A DNA stretch of 58,488 nt. Source: Lysobacteraceae bacterium NML95-0200 (GTDB lineage Bacteria; Pseudomonadota; Gammaproteobacteria; Xanthomonadales; Xanthomonadaceae). Both the position numbers and the translations under genes were made by a program. Shown here one piece after another: positions 18,103-25,317 of the stretch. The DNA lies in contig NWQQ01000032.1 of assembly GCA_002798255.1 (NCBI GenBank), positions 1-58,488 of the forward strand, given 5' to 3'. Within the stretch, counting starts at the first letter, position 1; every line of letters begins with the position of its first letter. The notes under the pieces are model-generated. The model searched no databases, was not told where the DNA came from, and saw only the letters and a program-made list of their open reading frames with translations.

Positions 18103-18131
18103 GTTAGCTACTATACAATAAGATGGCTAAC
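18103..18131 (+). promoter_or_regulatory. marR promoter -10 region with overlapping inverted repeat
   Basis: TACAAT (18114-18119) is a good -10 box. Around it GTTAGC (18103-18108) and GCTAAC (18126-18131) form an inverted repeat with 17 bases between the arms. MarR proteins often bind palindromes over their own promoters, so autorepression is likely by analogy. No convincing -35 box is present at the right distance. RNA from this -10 would begin almost at the marR start codon, suggesting a very short leader or none. Confidence 0.4.
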
Positions 18132-18623
18132 ATGAAATTGGCGCAAAAATATCAGGCATTGATTCACGAGGCGCAGCAGCGTGGCCTGGCCGATGTCGAG
18201 GGCATGGAGCTTTGTTTTCAATTGTTGTCCATCGCCAGCGGCATCGATCGTGATTGCGCCGAACGGCTGGCGCCGCATGGCCTGTCCGAAGGCCGCTTTG
18301 TGCTGCTGTTTTTGCTCGATGCCGCCAACGACGGTCTGGCGCCGAATGTGCTGGCCGAGCGCGCCGGCATCAGCCGCGCCACCGTCACCGGGCTGCTGGA
18401 TGGTCTTGAGCGCGAGGCATTGATTGAGCGGCAGGCCGATGTCCATGACCGGCGTGCGCTGCGCATCGTGCTCACACGCAAGGGCAAGCGCCTTGCCAAA
18501 CAGGTGTTTGCCCAGCACAGCCTGTGGATTGCCAGCCTGTTGTCCGGCCTCTCCGGCGCAGAGCGCAAACAGCTCAGCGCATTGCTTGGCAAACTTGCTC
18601 ACCATCTGGAGGCCGCCGCATGA
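18123..18623 (+). CDS. MarR family transcriptional regulator
   Basis: A 166-residue winged-helix repressor-type regulator. Dimerisation helices flank a central DNA-binding domain with the recognition part NVLAERAGISRATVTGLLDGLEREALIER and the wing DVHDRRALRIVLTRKGKRL. The start is uncertain: MANMK begins at 18123, but the second ATG at 18132 is equally possible and neither has a ribosome site, which fits a nearly leaderless mRNA. Its stop overlaps the ATG of the alkC-like gene (ATGA), so it probably controls alkylation repair and the small gene after it. The ligand is unknown. Confidence 0.9.
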   Translation: MANMKLAQKYQALIHEAQQRGLADVEGMELCFQLLSIASGIDRDCAERLAPHGLSEGRFVLLFLLDAANDGLAPNVLAERAGISRATVTGLLDGLEREALIERQADVHDRRALRIVLTRKGKRLAKQVFAQHSLWIASLLSGLSGAERKQLSALLGKLAHHLEAAA

Positions 18624-19393
18624 AGCACACCGCCTCGCGCAAGGGCGCACGCCGCGCCAGCGACATCCCGGCCGATATTTTGCAGGCGCTCTCACGCGGT
18701 GAAATCGCCAGCGCCACCCTGACCGAAGCCCTGGCGCTCGACCAGCGGCTGCTGGCGCGCACGGTATTTCCCGGGCTGCCTGCGCCTGCCCTGCAAGCCA
18801 TCGACATGGCCTGTCAGCAAGGTATCTTGAAACGCATGAGCGCCATCGGCGCGATATTGCTGGACGAGTTCGGCGCGGAAGGCATCGCCGCATGCGCAGC
18901 GCATGGCTCGGATACGGTACGCGGCTGGGCCTGTTTCATGATTGGCGCGCGTCAGGCGCTGGATATTCCGGCACGTCTGGCCGCCATCCGTGCGCTGGCC
19001 GACGATGCGCATTTTGCTGTACGCGAATGGGCCTGGATGGCGGTGCGCGCGCAACTGGCCAGCGAGCTTGAAACTGCCATCAGCGCGCTCGTGCCGTGGA
19101 CACAGGAGCCGTCCGGAAACTTGCGCCGCTTTGCCAGCGAGGCGCTGCGCCCGCGCGGCGTATGGTGCGCGCATATCAGCGCCCTGAAGCAGCAGCCGCA
19201 ACCGGCCTTGCCGATACTTACGCCCCTGAATGCCGACCCGTCCGGCTATGTGCAGGACTCGGTCGCCAACTGGTTGAACGATGCCGGCAAAGACCAGCCC
19301 GAATGGGTGAAAGACCTGTGCCGGGAGTGGCAACAAACCTCAAACAGCGCCGCCACCCGGCGCATCTGCCAACGCGCCCTGCGCAATCTGTAA
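18620..19393 (+). CDS. DNA alkylation repair protein, AlkC/AlkD-like HEAT repeat family
   Basis: A 257-residue all-helical HEAT-like repeat protein related to the AlkC/AlkD glycosylases, which remove alkylated bases such as 3-methyladenine without base flipping. The recognisable part is the C-terminal half: GNLRRFASEALRPRG, ALPILTPLNADPSGYVQDSV and the strongly conserved ANWLNDAGKDQPEWV. The ATG at 18620 overlaps the marR stop; an upstream in-frame region runs antiparallel to nothing and simply crosses marR. Exact substrate and whether the enzyme is active cannot be told. Function by family resemblance, so moderately sure. Confidence 0.8.
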   Translation: MKHTASRKGARRASDIPADILQALSRGEIASATLTEALALDQRLLARTVFPGLPAPALQAIDMACQQGILKRMSAIGAILLDEFGAEGIAACAAHGSDTVRGWACFMIGARQALDIPARLAAIRALADDAHFAVREWAWMAVRAQLASELETAISALVPWTQEPSGNLRRFASEALRPRGVWCAHISALKQQPQPALPILTPLNADPSGYVQDSVANWLNDAGKDQPEWVKDLCREWQQTSNSAATRRICQRALRNL

Positions 19394-19407
19394 ATGAAGG
19401 AAGCCTC

Positions 19408-19743
19408 ATACATTATCTGGTTGAGCTCTATACCCCGAACGCGGCCTGGAAGGCGCTTGATAGTGAGCAGCGGCAGCAGTTTCTGGCCGCCATCGGCAAC
19501 GCCATGGGCGAGCTGTCCGGCCTTGGCATTGAAGTATTGACGCTGGCCGAGGCAGCGCCCGGCATTGATAAGGCCAGCCCCCATCAATTTGTCGGCATCT
19601 GGCGCTTTGCCAGGCTTGAGGCACGCAACGCCCTGCTGGCAGGCATCAAGGCCAGCGGCTGGTACACCTATTTCGAGCACGTCAATGCCGCCTGCGCAAG
19701 CGGCGGCTTTGAGCCGCATCTTGCCGCACTTGTCGCAGCTTGA
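19408..19743 (+). CDS. Small conserved protein (DUF6616-like) with a probable ATA start codon
   Basis: The frame encodes about 111 residues: HYLVELYTPNAAWKAL near the start, then LGIEVLTLAEAAPGIDKASP, HQFVGIWRF and GIKASGWYTYFEHVNAA. I recall similar small proteins (NCBI family DUF6616) beginning M-(x)-HYLVELYTPN. Here no ATG, GTG or TTG stands at that place. ATA (19408) does, and AAGGA (19397-19401) lies exactly six bases before it, the ideal spacing. The next in-frame ATG (about 19503) would remove the first third. The gene follows alkC by 14 bases. Function is unknown; the fold is likely a dimeric ferredoxin-like alpha/beta barrel. Confidence 0.6.
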   Translation: MHYLVELYTPNAAWKALDSEQRQQFLAAIGNAMGELSGLGIEVLTLAEAAPGIDKASPHQFVGIWRFARLEARNALLAGIKASGWYTYFEHVNAACASGGFEPHLAALVAA

Positions 19744-19785
19744 AGCCAGAGGCAGTGGCGCGGCTCTGCATAGCCGCGTCATTGC

Positions 19786-20352
19786 TCACCACACCAAATC
19801 GTCGGGAACCTGATATTTCGGGTCGCTATAGGGGGCGTCTTCGACCGGCGCATCCGGGTCTATTTTGAGGGCGATGGCATCGGCGAATATCGCTTCGGCC
19901 TCGGCCAGGGTGGCGGCGCTGACCAGCAGATAGCGGCCATTGTGTTGCACTACGCCCAGCTCGCCGGCGTTCAGCGCCTTGAGCTGCTCGGCACTGACAT
20001 AGACGCGCTTGATTTTGCCGCCGTACTCGAAATGCCGGGCGATATCGGCATCGGCCAGGTTCAGCACTTTGTCGGCGCTCAGAAGTGCGGCCAGTTTGTT
20101 GCGGGCTTCGCGGCGCAGCCGGGCTTGTTCCTGTTTTTCACGCTCGGCCTGCAACTGCTCTTGTTTTTCCTTTTGCGCGCGCATCGCATAGGCGCGCGCC
20201 AGATCCATGTCGTCGCTGTTTTTCTGGCTGTGCGCAGGCTTTTTTGGCTTGCCGGGTTTGCCTGCCTTTTGTGCTTTGGTGGCGGTTTTCTTTTCCGGCT
20301 TGGGCGCAGCCTTGAAGCCCAGGCCAAGCAATTGGTCGCGTAATGAGGACAT
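19786..20352 (-). CDS. DUF2058 family protein
   Basis: A 188-residue protein of the YaiL/DUF2058 family, sometimes called nucleoprotein or polynucleotide-associated enzyme, without an established function. A basic Lys/Ala/Pro-rich N-terminal part (about 15-45) and a charged coiled coil (about 55-105, rich in KEKQEQ and REK) precede a conserved C-terminal domain (NLADADIARHFEYGGKIKRVYV, shown in part, then GRYLLVSAATLAEAEAIF). The ATG at 20352 (MSSLRDQLL) is preferred to a TTG four codons earlier. It is 12 bases from slyX and likely shares its transcript. Confidence 0.85.
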   Translation of the reverse strand: MSSLRDQLLGLGFKAAPKPEKKTATKAQKAGKPGKPKKPAHSQKNSDDMDLARAYAMRAQKEKQEQLQAEREKQEQARLRREARNKLAALLSADKVLNLADADIARHFEYGGKIKRVYVSAEQLKALNAGELGVVQHNGRYLLVSAATLAEAEAIFADAIALKIDPDAPVEDAPYSDPKYQVPDDLVW

Positions 20353-20364
20353 GAGACTACTCAA

Positions 20365-20577
20365 TCAATAATGCGGCGGCGGCGGCTCGTCGGCGGCATC
20401 GACGCTGACACCGGCACCGCGCGAGGATTTCAACTCTTCCACCACCCGTGCCAGCAGGCGCGCATGGCGGGCGATTTCATGGCGGGCATCGGCCAGGGCA
20501 TCGCTCAACTGGTTGAGCGCATGTTCCTGAAAGGCGATACGGGTTTCCAGCTCGGCAATACGGTCGGCGTCGTTCAT
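20365..20577 (-). CDS. slyX: SlyX family protein
   Basis: A 70-residue coiled-coil protein of unknown role. The heptad pattern [20 protein letters not shown] followed by [11 protein letters not shown] and a C-terminal proline tail ending PPPPHY is typical of SlyX. The ATG at 20577 overlaps the ugd stop (ATGA). The short length and tail match the family. Confidence 0.9.
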   Translation of the reverse strand: MNDADRIAELETRIAFQEHALNQLSDALADARHEIARHARLLARVVEELKSSRGAGVSVDAADEPPPPHY

Positions 20578-21923
20578 GGCGCTATTTTGACAGAACGGCC
20601 GCGGCCAATGCCCCAATAGGCAAGCCCCTGTGCTTCCACCTCGGAAGGCTCATACAGATTGCGGCCATCAAAAATCACCGCATCGGCAAGCGTGGCCTTG
20701 AGGCGCGCAAAATCCGGGCTGCGGAATTGTTTCCACTCGGTCACCACCGCCAGGGCATCGGCGCCAGCCAATGCATCTTCGGCGCTTTCGCATAGCTTCA
20801 AGTCATCACGCACACCGAAAATCCGCGCGGCCTCCTTGTCCGCCTCCGGGTCATAGGCCTGTACCCGGGCACCAGCCTGCCACAGATCGGCCAGCAGGCG
20901 GCGGCTGGAGGCCTCGCGCATATCGTCGGTATCGGGCTTGAATGCCAGACCCCAGACAGCCACGGTTTTCCCTGCCAGCGCCTCGATGCTGCCGTAGTGC
21001 CGCTGCATCAGCCGGAACAAATGGCCTTTCTGTGCATCGTTGACCGCTTCCACCGCATCCAGAATGCGGGTTTTCACGCCTTGCTGGGCGGCGATGCGCG
21101 CCAACGCCTGCACGTCCTTGGGGAAACACGAGCCGCCATAGCCCGCCCCCGGATAAATGAAATGCCAGCCGATGCGCGGGTCGGAGCCAATCCCCTTGCG
21201 CACCATTTCCACATCCGCGCCGACCTGCTCGGCGATATTGGCGATTTCATTCATGAACGAAATCTTGGTGGCCAGCATGGCATTGGCGGCGTACTTGCTG
21301 AGCTCGGCCGAGCGCACATCCATCACCACCACACGGTCGTGATTGCGGTTGAACGGCGCATACAGGCGGCGCATGGTGTCGATGGCCTCGCTGCTTTCGG
21401 CGCCGATGATGATGCGGTCGGGCTTCATGCAGTCATGGATGGCCGCGCCTTCTTTCAAGAATTCCGGATTCGACACCACCTCAAACGGCAGGCCCACGCC
21501 GCGTTTTTCCAGCTCGGCAGCAATGGTGGCACGCACTTGGTCGGCAGTGCCCACCGGCACGGTGGATTTGTTGACTACCAGCGCCGGGCGCTGCATATGC
21601 TGGCCAATACTGCGCGCCACCGCCAGCACATACTGCAAGTCGGCGCTGCCGTCTTCATCCGGGGGCGTGCCCACGGCGATGAACAGCACATCAGCCGCAT
21701 CCACGGCACTGGCCGCATCATGCGTGAATTGCAGGCGACCTGCCGCATGATTGGCACGCACCATGCCTTCCAGTCCCGGCTCGTAAATCGGGATGATGCC
21801 CTGGGCAAGCCCGTCAATCTTGGCGCGGTCCACATCCACGCAGGTCACTTGATGGCCGACTTCGGCCAGACAGGTGCCGGTGACAAGGCCCACATAGCCG
21901 GTACCGAAAATGGTGATGCGCAT
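20574..21923 (-). CDS. ugd: UDP-glucose 6-dehydrogenase
   Basis: Oxidises UDP-glucose twice with NAD+ to UDP-glucuronate for exopolysaccharide or lipid A sugar synthesis. The 449-residue length fits. The Rossmann motif GTGYVGL is at 7-13, the central catalytic part includes [14 protein letters not shown] (153-165), and the nucleophile is C266 in [10 protein letters not shown]. The C-terminal UDP-binding domain has [14 protein letters not shown]. The ATG at 21923 is chosen over an upstream frame because similarity starts there, with AGAGG 8 bases before. No polysaccharide genes lie nearby; it is coupled to slyX and DUF2058. Confidence 0.96.
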   Translation of the reverse strand: MRITIFGTGYVGLVTGTCLAEVGHQVTCVDVDRAKIDGLAQGIIPIYEPGLEGMVRANHAAGRLQFTHDAASAVDAADVLFIAVGTPPDEDGSADLQYVLAVARSIGQHMQRPALVVNKSTVPVGTADQVRATIAAELEKRGVGLPFEVVSNPEFLKEGAAIHDCMKPDRIIIGAESSEAIDTMRRLYAPFNRNHDRVVVMDVRSAELSKYAANAMLATKISFMNEIANIAEQVGADVEMVRKGIGSDPRIGWHFIYPGAGYGGSCFPKDVQALARIAAQQGVKTRILDAVEAVNDAQKGHLFRLMQRHYGSIEALAGKTVAVWGLAFKPDTDDMREASSRRLLADLWQAGARVQAYDPEADKEAARIFGVRDDLKLCESAEDALAGADALAVVTEWKQFRSPDFARLKATLADAVIFDGRNLYEPSEVEAQGLAYWGIGRGRSVKIAP

Positions 21924-21953
21924 CGCTCTGCCCTCTTGCTGAAACGGCCAAAA

Positions 21954-21983
21954 CCACAACTGCCGCATAAGCGGCAGTTGTGG
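21954..21983 (-). terminator. Intrinsic terminator after the FKBP lipoprotein gene
   Basis: A perfect 13-bp stem (21954-21966 with 21971-21983) with a 4-base loop, followed leftward by TTTTGG. It lies 21 bases after the FKBP lipoprotein stop and 30 bases before the ugd ATG, so ugd needs a promoter close to or within it. Confidence 0.85.
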
Positions 21984-22004
21984 CAGTTCAACCGCGCGGA
22001 AAAA

Positions 22005-22781
22005 TCACTTCGGCGCCTTGACGATTTCCACCAGCTCCACCTCGAACACCAAGGTGGCATTCGGCGGGAACGGTGCACCCGGCGGCACCTGTTCGCCATA
22101 GCCCAGGTTGCCCGGAATCCACAGCTTGTACTTGCTGCCCACCGGCATCAGCCGCAGGCCTTCGGCCCAGCCGGGAATCACCCGGTCAAGCGGCAGGATG
22201 GCCGGCTCGCCGCCGTTCTTGTCGGTGCTGTCAAACACCGTGCCATCAAGCAGCGTGCCGGTGTATTTGACCTTGACTGCATCATTGCCGCCGGGCCTTG
22301 CGCCCTTGCCTTCTTCCAGCACCTGATACTGCAAGCCCGATGCGGTGGTCTTGACGCCTTCCTTCTTGCCGTTTTCTTCCAGGAACTTCTGGCCTTCTTC
22401 GCTGTTCTTGCGGGCTGCGGCCATCTGCTCGGCCATCATCTTGGCCTGCATTTTTTCCATGAAGCTCGCCATGATTTCCCGACCCTGCTCGTCAGTGACT
22501 TTTGCCTTGCCGGCCAGCTCGTCTTTCAGGCCGCGCACCACGGTATCGATATCCAGCTCGTCCTTGATTTCGGCCATTTGCTTGCCAAGGGTCATGCCGA
22601 CCACATAGCTGGACTGCGCCTTTTCATCTTTCAGGCCAGGGATATTCAGCGTGCTGCCGCTATCTGCGGTTTCGCTCTTTTCTGCGCTCTCGCCCTTGGG
22701 CTTGACCGCCTCCTTGTCACAGGCGGCAAGCAGCAGCGCAGAGGCCAGGGCGGCAGGCAGGATAAGGGAAGATGATTTCAT
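22005..22781 (-). CDS. FKBP-type peptidyl-prolyl isomerase, lipoprotein (FkpA/Mip-like)
   Basis: A 258-residue periplasm-facing chaperone and cis-trans prolyl isomerase. The start at 22781 has GGAG 5 bases upstream. A lipoprotein signal ends in the lipobox LLAAC (cysteine near 21), followed by an Asp, which in some bacteria favours inner-membrane retention. The N-terminal helical dimerisation domain (about 45-145) precedes the FKBP domain (about 155-258) with KVKYTGTLLDGTVFDST, VIPGWAEGLRLMPVGSKY and NATLVFEVELVEI. It is the second of two tandem FKBP genes and ends at a strong terminator. Confidence 0.93.
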   Translation of the reverse strand: MKSSSLILPAALASALLLAACDKEAVKPKGESAEKSETADSGSTLNIPGLKDEKAQSSYVVGMTLGKQMAEIKDELDIDTVVRGLKDELAGKAKVTDEQGREIMASFMEKMQAKMMAEQMAAARKNSEEGQKFLEENGKKEGVKTTASGLQYQVLEEGKGARPGGNDAVKVKYTGTLLDGTVFDSTDKNGGEPAILPLDRVIPGWAEGLRLMPVGSKYKLWIPGNLGYGEQVPPGAPFPPNATLVFEVELVEIVKAPK

Positions 22782-22845
22782 GAAAACTCCAGATTCTTGA
22801 GAAGCGGCAAGCCGCAGGAAAGGGGAAAACCAGCCGGATAGCCGC

Positions 22846-23751
22846 TTAATTGAGCACATCCAGCAGTTCGACATCAAACACCAGGGTTTCGTTGGGGCCG
22901 ATATTCGGCGGCGAGCCGCGCTCGCCATAGGCAAGCTCGGCAGGAATCCAGAAGCGGTATTTGGCGCCCGGCGCCATCAGGCCAACGCCTTCGGTCCAGC
23001 CCGGAATCACCCGGTTCAGTGCGAACTCGGCAGGCGTGCCGCGCTGATAGGAGCTATCGAACACCTTGCCATCCAGGAGCCGCCCTTCGTAGTGCACCCG
23101 CACTTGCTGGGGCGGCAACGGGCGCGCGCCATTGCCGGGGCGCTCCACCTGATATTGCAGGCCGGAACGGGTGGTGACCACGCCCCTGACCTTGGCGTTT
23201 TCCGCCAGAAAAGCCTCGCCCTTCTTGCGGTTTTCTTCGCCTGCCTGCGCTGCACGCTGCTGCTGGCGGGCAATCAGGGCATTGCGGATATTGCTGCGAC
23301 CTTCATCCGAAAGCAGCGGCTGGCCTTTTTCGGCAGCCACTTTCACACCGCGCACCAGGGCGGCCACATCCAGCTCATCCCCAATGGCCGCCAACGAGCG
23401 CGCCACATTGATGCCGAGCAGCTCGCCCACTTTCTGCCGCGATACTTCAGGCGCCTTGTCCAGGGTACCGGCCTGGCGTGCCTGTATCCGCTGCATCAGG
23501 GCGGCGGAAGTTTGCTGCGCATCTTCAGGCTTCATCTGCGGGATTTCACCGCCCAGCACGCGCCGCAGCGACTGCTCGAAAGCGGCCATGTCCACATCCG
23601 GCAAGGCGGCCTGCAAGCTCGGGTCGGCCCCCACATCCATGCCCACCATATAGCCGACTTTTTCACGTTCATTGGCAAGCGGTGGCTCGGCCACAGCCGC
23701 TCCGGCAGCCAGCCCCATCGCAAGCGTTGCCGCACAGATTGCAGATTTCAC
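22846..23751 (-). CDS. FKBP-type peptidyl-prolyl isomerase, secreted (FkpA-like)
   Basis: A 301-residue periplasmic prolyl isomerase paralogous to the next gene downstream. I chose the GTG at 23751, with GGAG 7 bases upstream, which gives a signal peptide cleaved after AAVA. The helical N-domain is longer than in the neighbour and seems to contain two related segments (about 30-95 and 100-170: REKVGYMVGMDVG against RQKVGELLGINVA). The FKBP domain (about 195-301) has RVHYEGRLLDGKVFDSS, VIPGWTEGVGLMAPGAKY and ETLVFDVELLDVL. The downstream paralogue follows after 64 bases. Confidence 0.92.
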   Translation of the reverse strand: MKSAICAATLAMGLAAGAAVAEPPLANEREKVGYMVGMDVGADPSLQAALPDVDMAAFEQSLRRVLGGEIPQMKPEDAQQTSAALMQRIQARQAGTLDKAPEVSRQKVGELLGINVARSLAAIGDELDVAALVRGVKVAAEKGQPLLSDEGRSNIRNALIARQQQRAAQAGEENRKKGEAFLAENAKVRGVVTTRSGLQYQVERPGNGARPLPPQQVRVHYEGRLLDGKVFDSSYQRGTPAEFALNRVIPGWTEGVGLMAPGAKYRFWIPAELAYGERGSPPNIGPNETLVFDVELLDVLN

Positions 23752-23855
23752 TATGAGTCTCCAGCAAACAAGTCGGTCATTCTCCCTTTCTACGCCTTGA
23801 ACGGCAATCACAAAATCCAATCCCGGATATTGTTCTTCAGTTGCGGTTGGGCGGC

Positions 23856-23895
23856 TTGACGAGTACAGAAGTAGTGTTATAGTTCAATACAACAC
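23856..23895 (+). promoter_or_regulatory. Promoter with overlapping YtrA-type operator
   Basis: TTGACG (23856-23861) and TATAGT (23878-23883), each one base from the sigma-70 consensus, are 16 bases apart. Over the -10 box lies the inverted repeat GTGTT-N12-AACAC (23874-23895), in which 8 of 11 base pairs match. The GntR/YtrA regulator encoded just downstream is the natural binder and would shut its own operon by blocking polymerase. Confidence 0.75.
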
Positions 23896-23912
23896 CAAAC
23901 GGAGAGCCCGTC

Positions 23913-24092
23913 ATGCCACGCCGCTATCTCTCTCGCATCACCGCCCTCACGCTGCTGATGAGCGCCCTCGCCCTCGCCGCAGCGGGCGTCCTGCACAGCC
24001 TGCCCGAGTCATCGCGCAGTGCCACAGCGCCACTCAAGCCTGGCAAATCTGCGACTTTCTTTTCGCTGCTGCCGCCAGGGTTGCTGCCATGA
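23913..24092 (+). CDS. 59-residue membrane or secreted microprotein heading the YtrA operon
   Basis: ATG at 23913 is preceded by GGAGA with 7 bases between. The frame encodes MPRRYLSRITALTLLMSALA and goes on LAAAGVLHSLPESSRS, ending SLLPPGLLP: basic start, one hydrophobic segment (about 8-27) and a short polar tail. It ends in an ATGA overlap with the GntR gene, so it is very likely translated. The hydrophobic segment ends ALAAAG and could be a signal peptide or a single membrane helix. No family is recognised. Position suggests a small partner of the ABC transporter or a leader peptide. Confidence 0.65.
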   Translation: MPRRYLSRITALTLLMSALALAAAGVLHSLPESSRSATAPLKPGKSATFFSLLPPGLLP

Positions 24093-24460
24093 ATACGCAT
24101 CAATGGCAGGACGGGATTCCCATTTACCGGCAACTCAAAGAATTGGTAGTCGCCCGGATTATCGGCGGTGAGCTCAAACCCGGCGATGCCCTGCCCTCGG
24201 TGCGCACGGTGGCGGCGGAATATCAGCTCAACCCGATTACCGTCTCGCGCGCTTTCCAGGAGCTGGCCGACGAGGCATTGGTGGAAAAACGTCGCGGCCT
24301 TGGCATGTTCGTCATCGAGGGCGCACCGCAAAAACTGCTCGCCAGCGAACGCCGCCGTTTTCTGGATGAGGAATGGCCACAGGTACTGGCACGCATCGAA
24401 CAACTAGGGCTGGATTTAAACCAGCTCATCGACCCGGCAAAACAATGGGGTAAACCATGA
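24089..24460 (+). CDS. GntR family transcriptional regulator, YtrA subfamily
   Basis: A 123-residue regulator with only a short C-terminal tail after the winged helix, which defines the YtrA subfamily. The DNA-binding domain has IYRQLKELVVARIIGGELKPG, with GDALPSVRTVAAEYQLNPITV (each shown in part) and ALVEKRRGLGMFV. YtrA regulators usually control an adjacent ABC transporter and often respond to cell-envelope stress. It overlaps both the microprotein before it and the ATPase gene after it, and a matching operator lies in the promoter upstream. Confidence 0.93.
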   Translation: MNTHQWQDGIPIYRQLKELVVARIIGGELKPGDALPSVRTVAAEYQLNPITVSRAFQELADEALVEKRRGLGMFVIEGAPQKLLASERRRFLDEEWPQVLARIEQLGLDLNQLIDPAKQWGKP

Positions 24461-25317
24461 GTCATGTCATTCACGCGCAAGGGCTGCGCAAACACTATCG
24501 CGGCAAGGCCGCACTCGATGGCGCTGATTTTGCCATCGGCTCCGGGCGTATCGTCGGCCTGATTGGCCCCAATGGCGCGGGTAAAACCACCGCACTCAAA
24601 GCCATCCTGGGGCTGATTCCGTTCCAGGGTGAGCTTTCGGTGCTGGGCAAGGACCCGCGCCGCGAACGCGATGCGCTGATGAACGATGTCTCGTTTATCG
24701 CCGATGTTGCCATCCTGCCGCGCTGGCTACGGGTGGGCGATGCCGCCGACTTTTTTGAAGGCATCCATCCGCGCTTTGAGCGTGCCAAGTTCGAGCACTT
24801 CATGAAGGGCACGCAGTTGCGGCCGAAGATGCGCGTCAAGGAAATGTCCAAGGGCATGATTGTGCAGCTGCATCTGGCGCTGGTGATGGCCATTGACGCG
24901 CGCCTCCTGGTGCTGGACGAGCCAACCCTGGGGCTGGACATCCTCTACCGCAAACAGTTCTACCAGCGCCTTCTGGAAGATTATTTCGACGAGCACAAGA
25001 CCATCCTCATCACCACCCATCAGGTCGAGGAAATCGAGCACATCCTTTCCGACGTGCTGTTCATCCAGGATGGAAAAATCGTGCTCGATGCCGAAATGGA
25101 CGCCTTGAGCCAGCGCTATGTGGAGGTGCTGGCCAGCGCCGAACAACTTGAGGCATTGCGCGCACTGGCGCCAATCAGTGAACGCGCCCTGGCGTTTGGC
25201 AAAAGCGTGCTGCTGTTTGACGGCGTGGATGCCGCCACGCTGGCGCGCTATGGCGAAACCCGCAACCCCGGCCTTGCCGATTTGTTTGTCGCCCTCATGA
25301 AAGGAGCCTACGCATGA
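24457..25317 (+). CDS. ABC transporter ATP-binding protein
   Basis: A 286-residue ATPase of an ABC-2 type transporter. Walker A is GPNGAGKTT (38-46), the Q loop lies about 75-95, and Walker B is LLVLDEPTLGLD (about 150-161) followed by the switch histidine in LITTHQ. The signature loop is unusual, MSKGM in place of LSGGQ, a change seen in the YtrB/BceA-like relatives encoded beside GntR regulators. A C-terminal domain of some 70 residues follows. It overlaps the regulator and permease genes by four bases each. Confidence 0.94.
   Translation: MSHVIHAQGLRKHYRGKAALDGADFAIGSGRIVGLIGPNGAGKTTALKAILGLIPFQGELSVLGKDPRRERDALMNDVSFIADVAILPRWLRVGDAADFFEGIHPRFERAKFEHFMKGTQLRPKMRVKEMSKGMIVQLHLALVMAIDARLLVLDEPTLGLDILYRKQFYQRLLEDYFDEHKTILITTHQVEEIEHILSDVLFIQDGKIVLDAEMDALSQRYVEVLASAEQLEALRALAPISERALAFGKSVLLFDGVDAATLARYGETRNPGLADLFVALMKGAYA

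Noticed and set aside
20997-22775. A 592-codon plus-strand open frame
   Set aside because: It is antisense to ugd and the first FKBP gene, which are well supported; the frame also crosses a strong terminator.
22801-22820. GCGGC-AA-GCCGC between the two FKBP genes as a terminator
   Set aside because: The usable stem is only four or five pairs with a poor tail, and the genes are likely co-transcribed.
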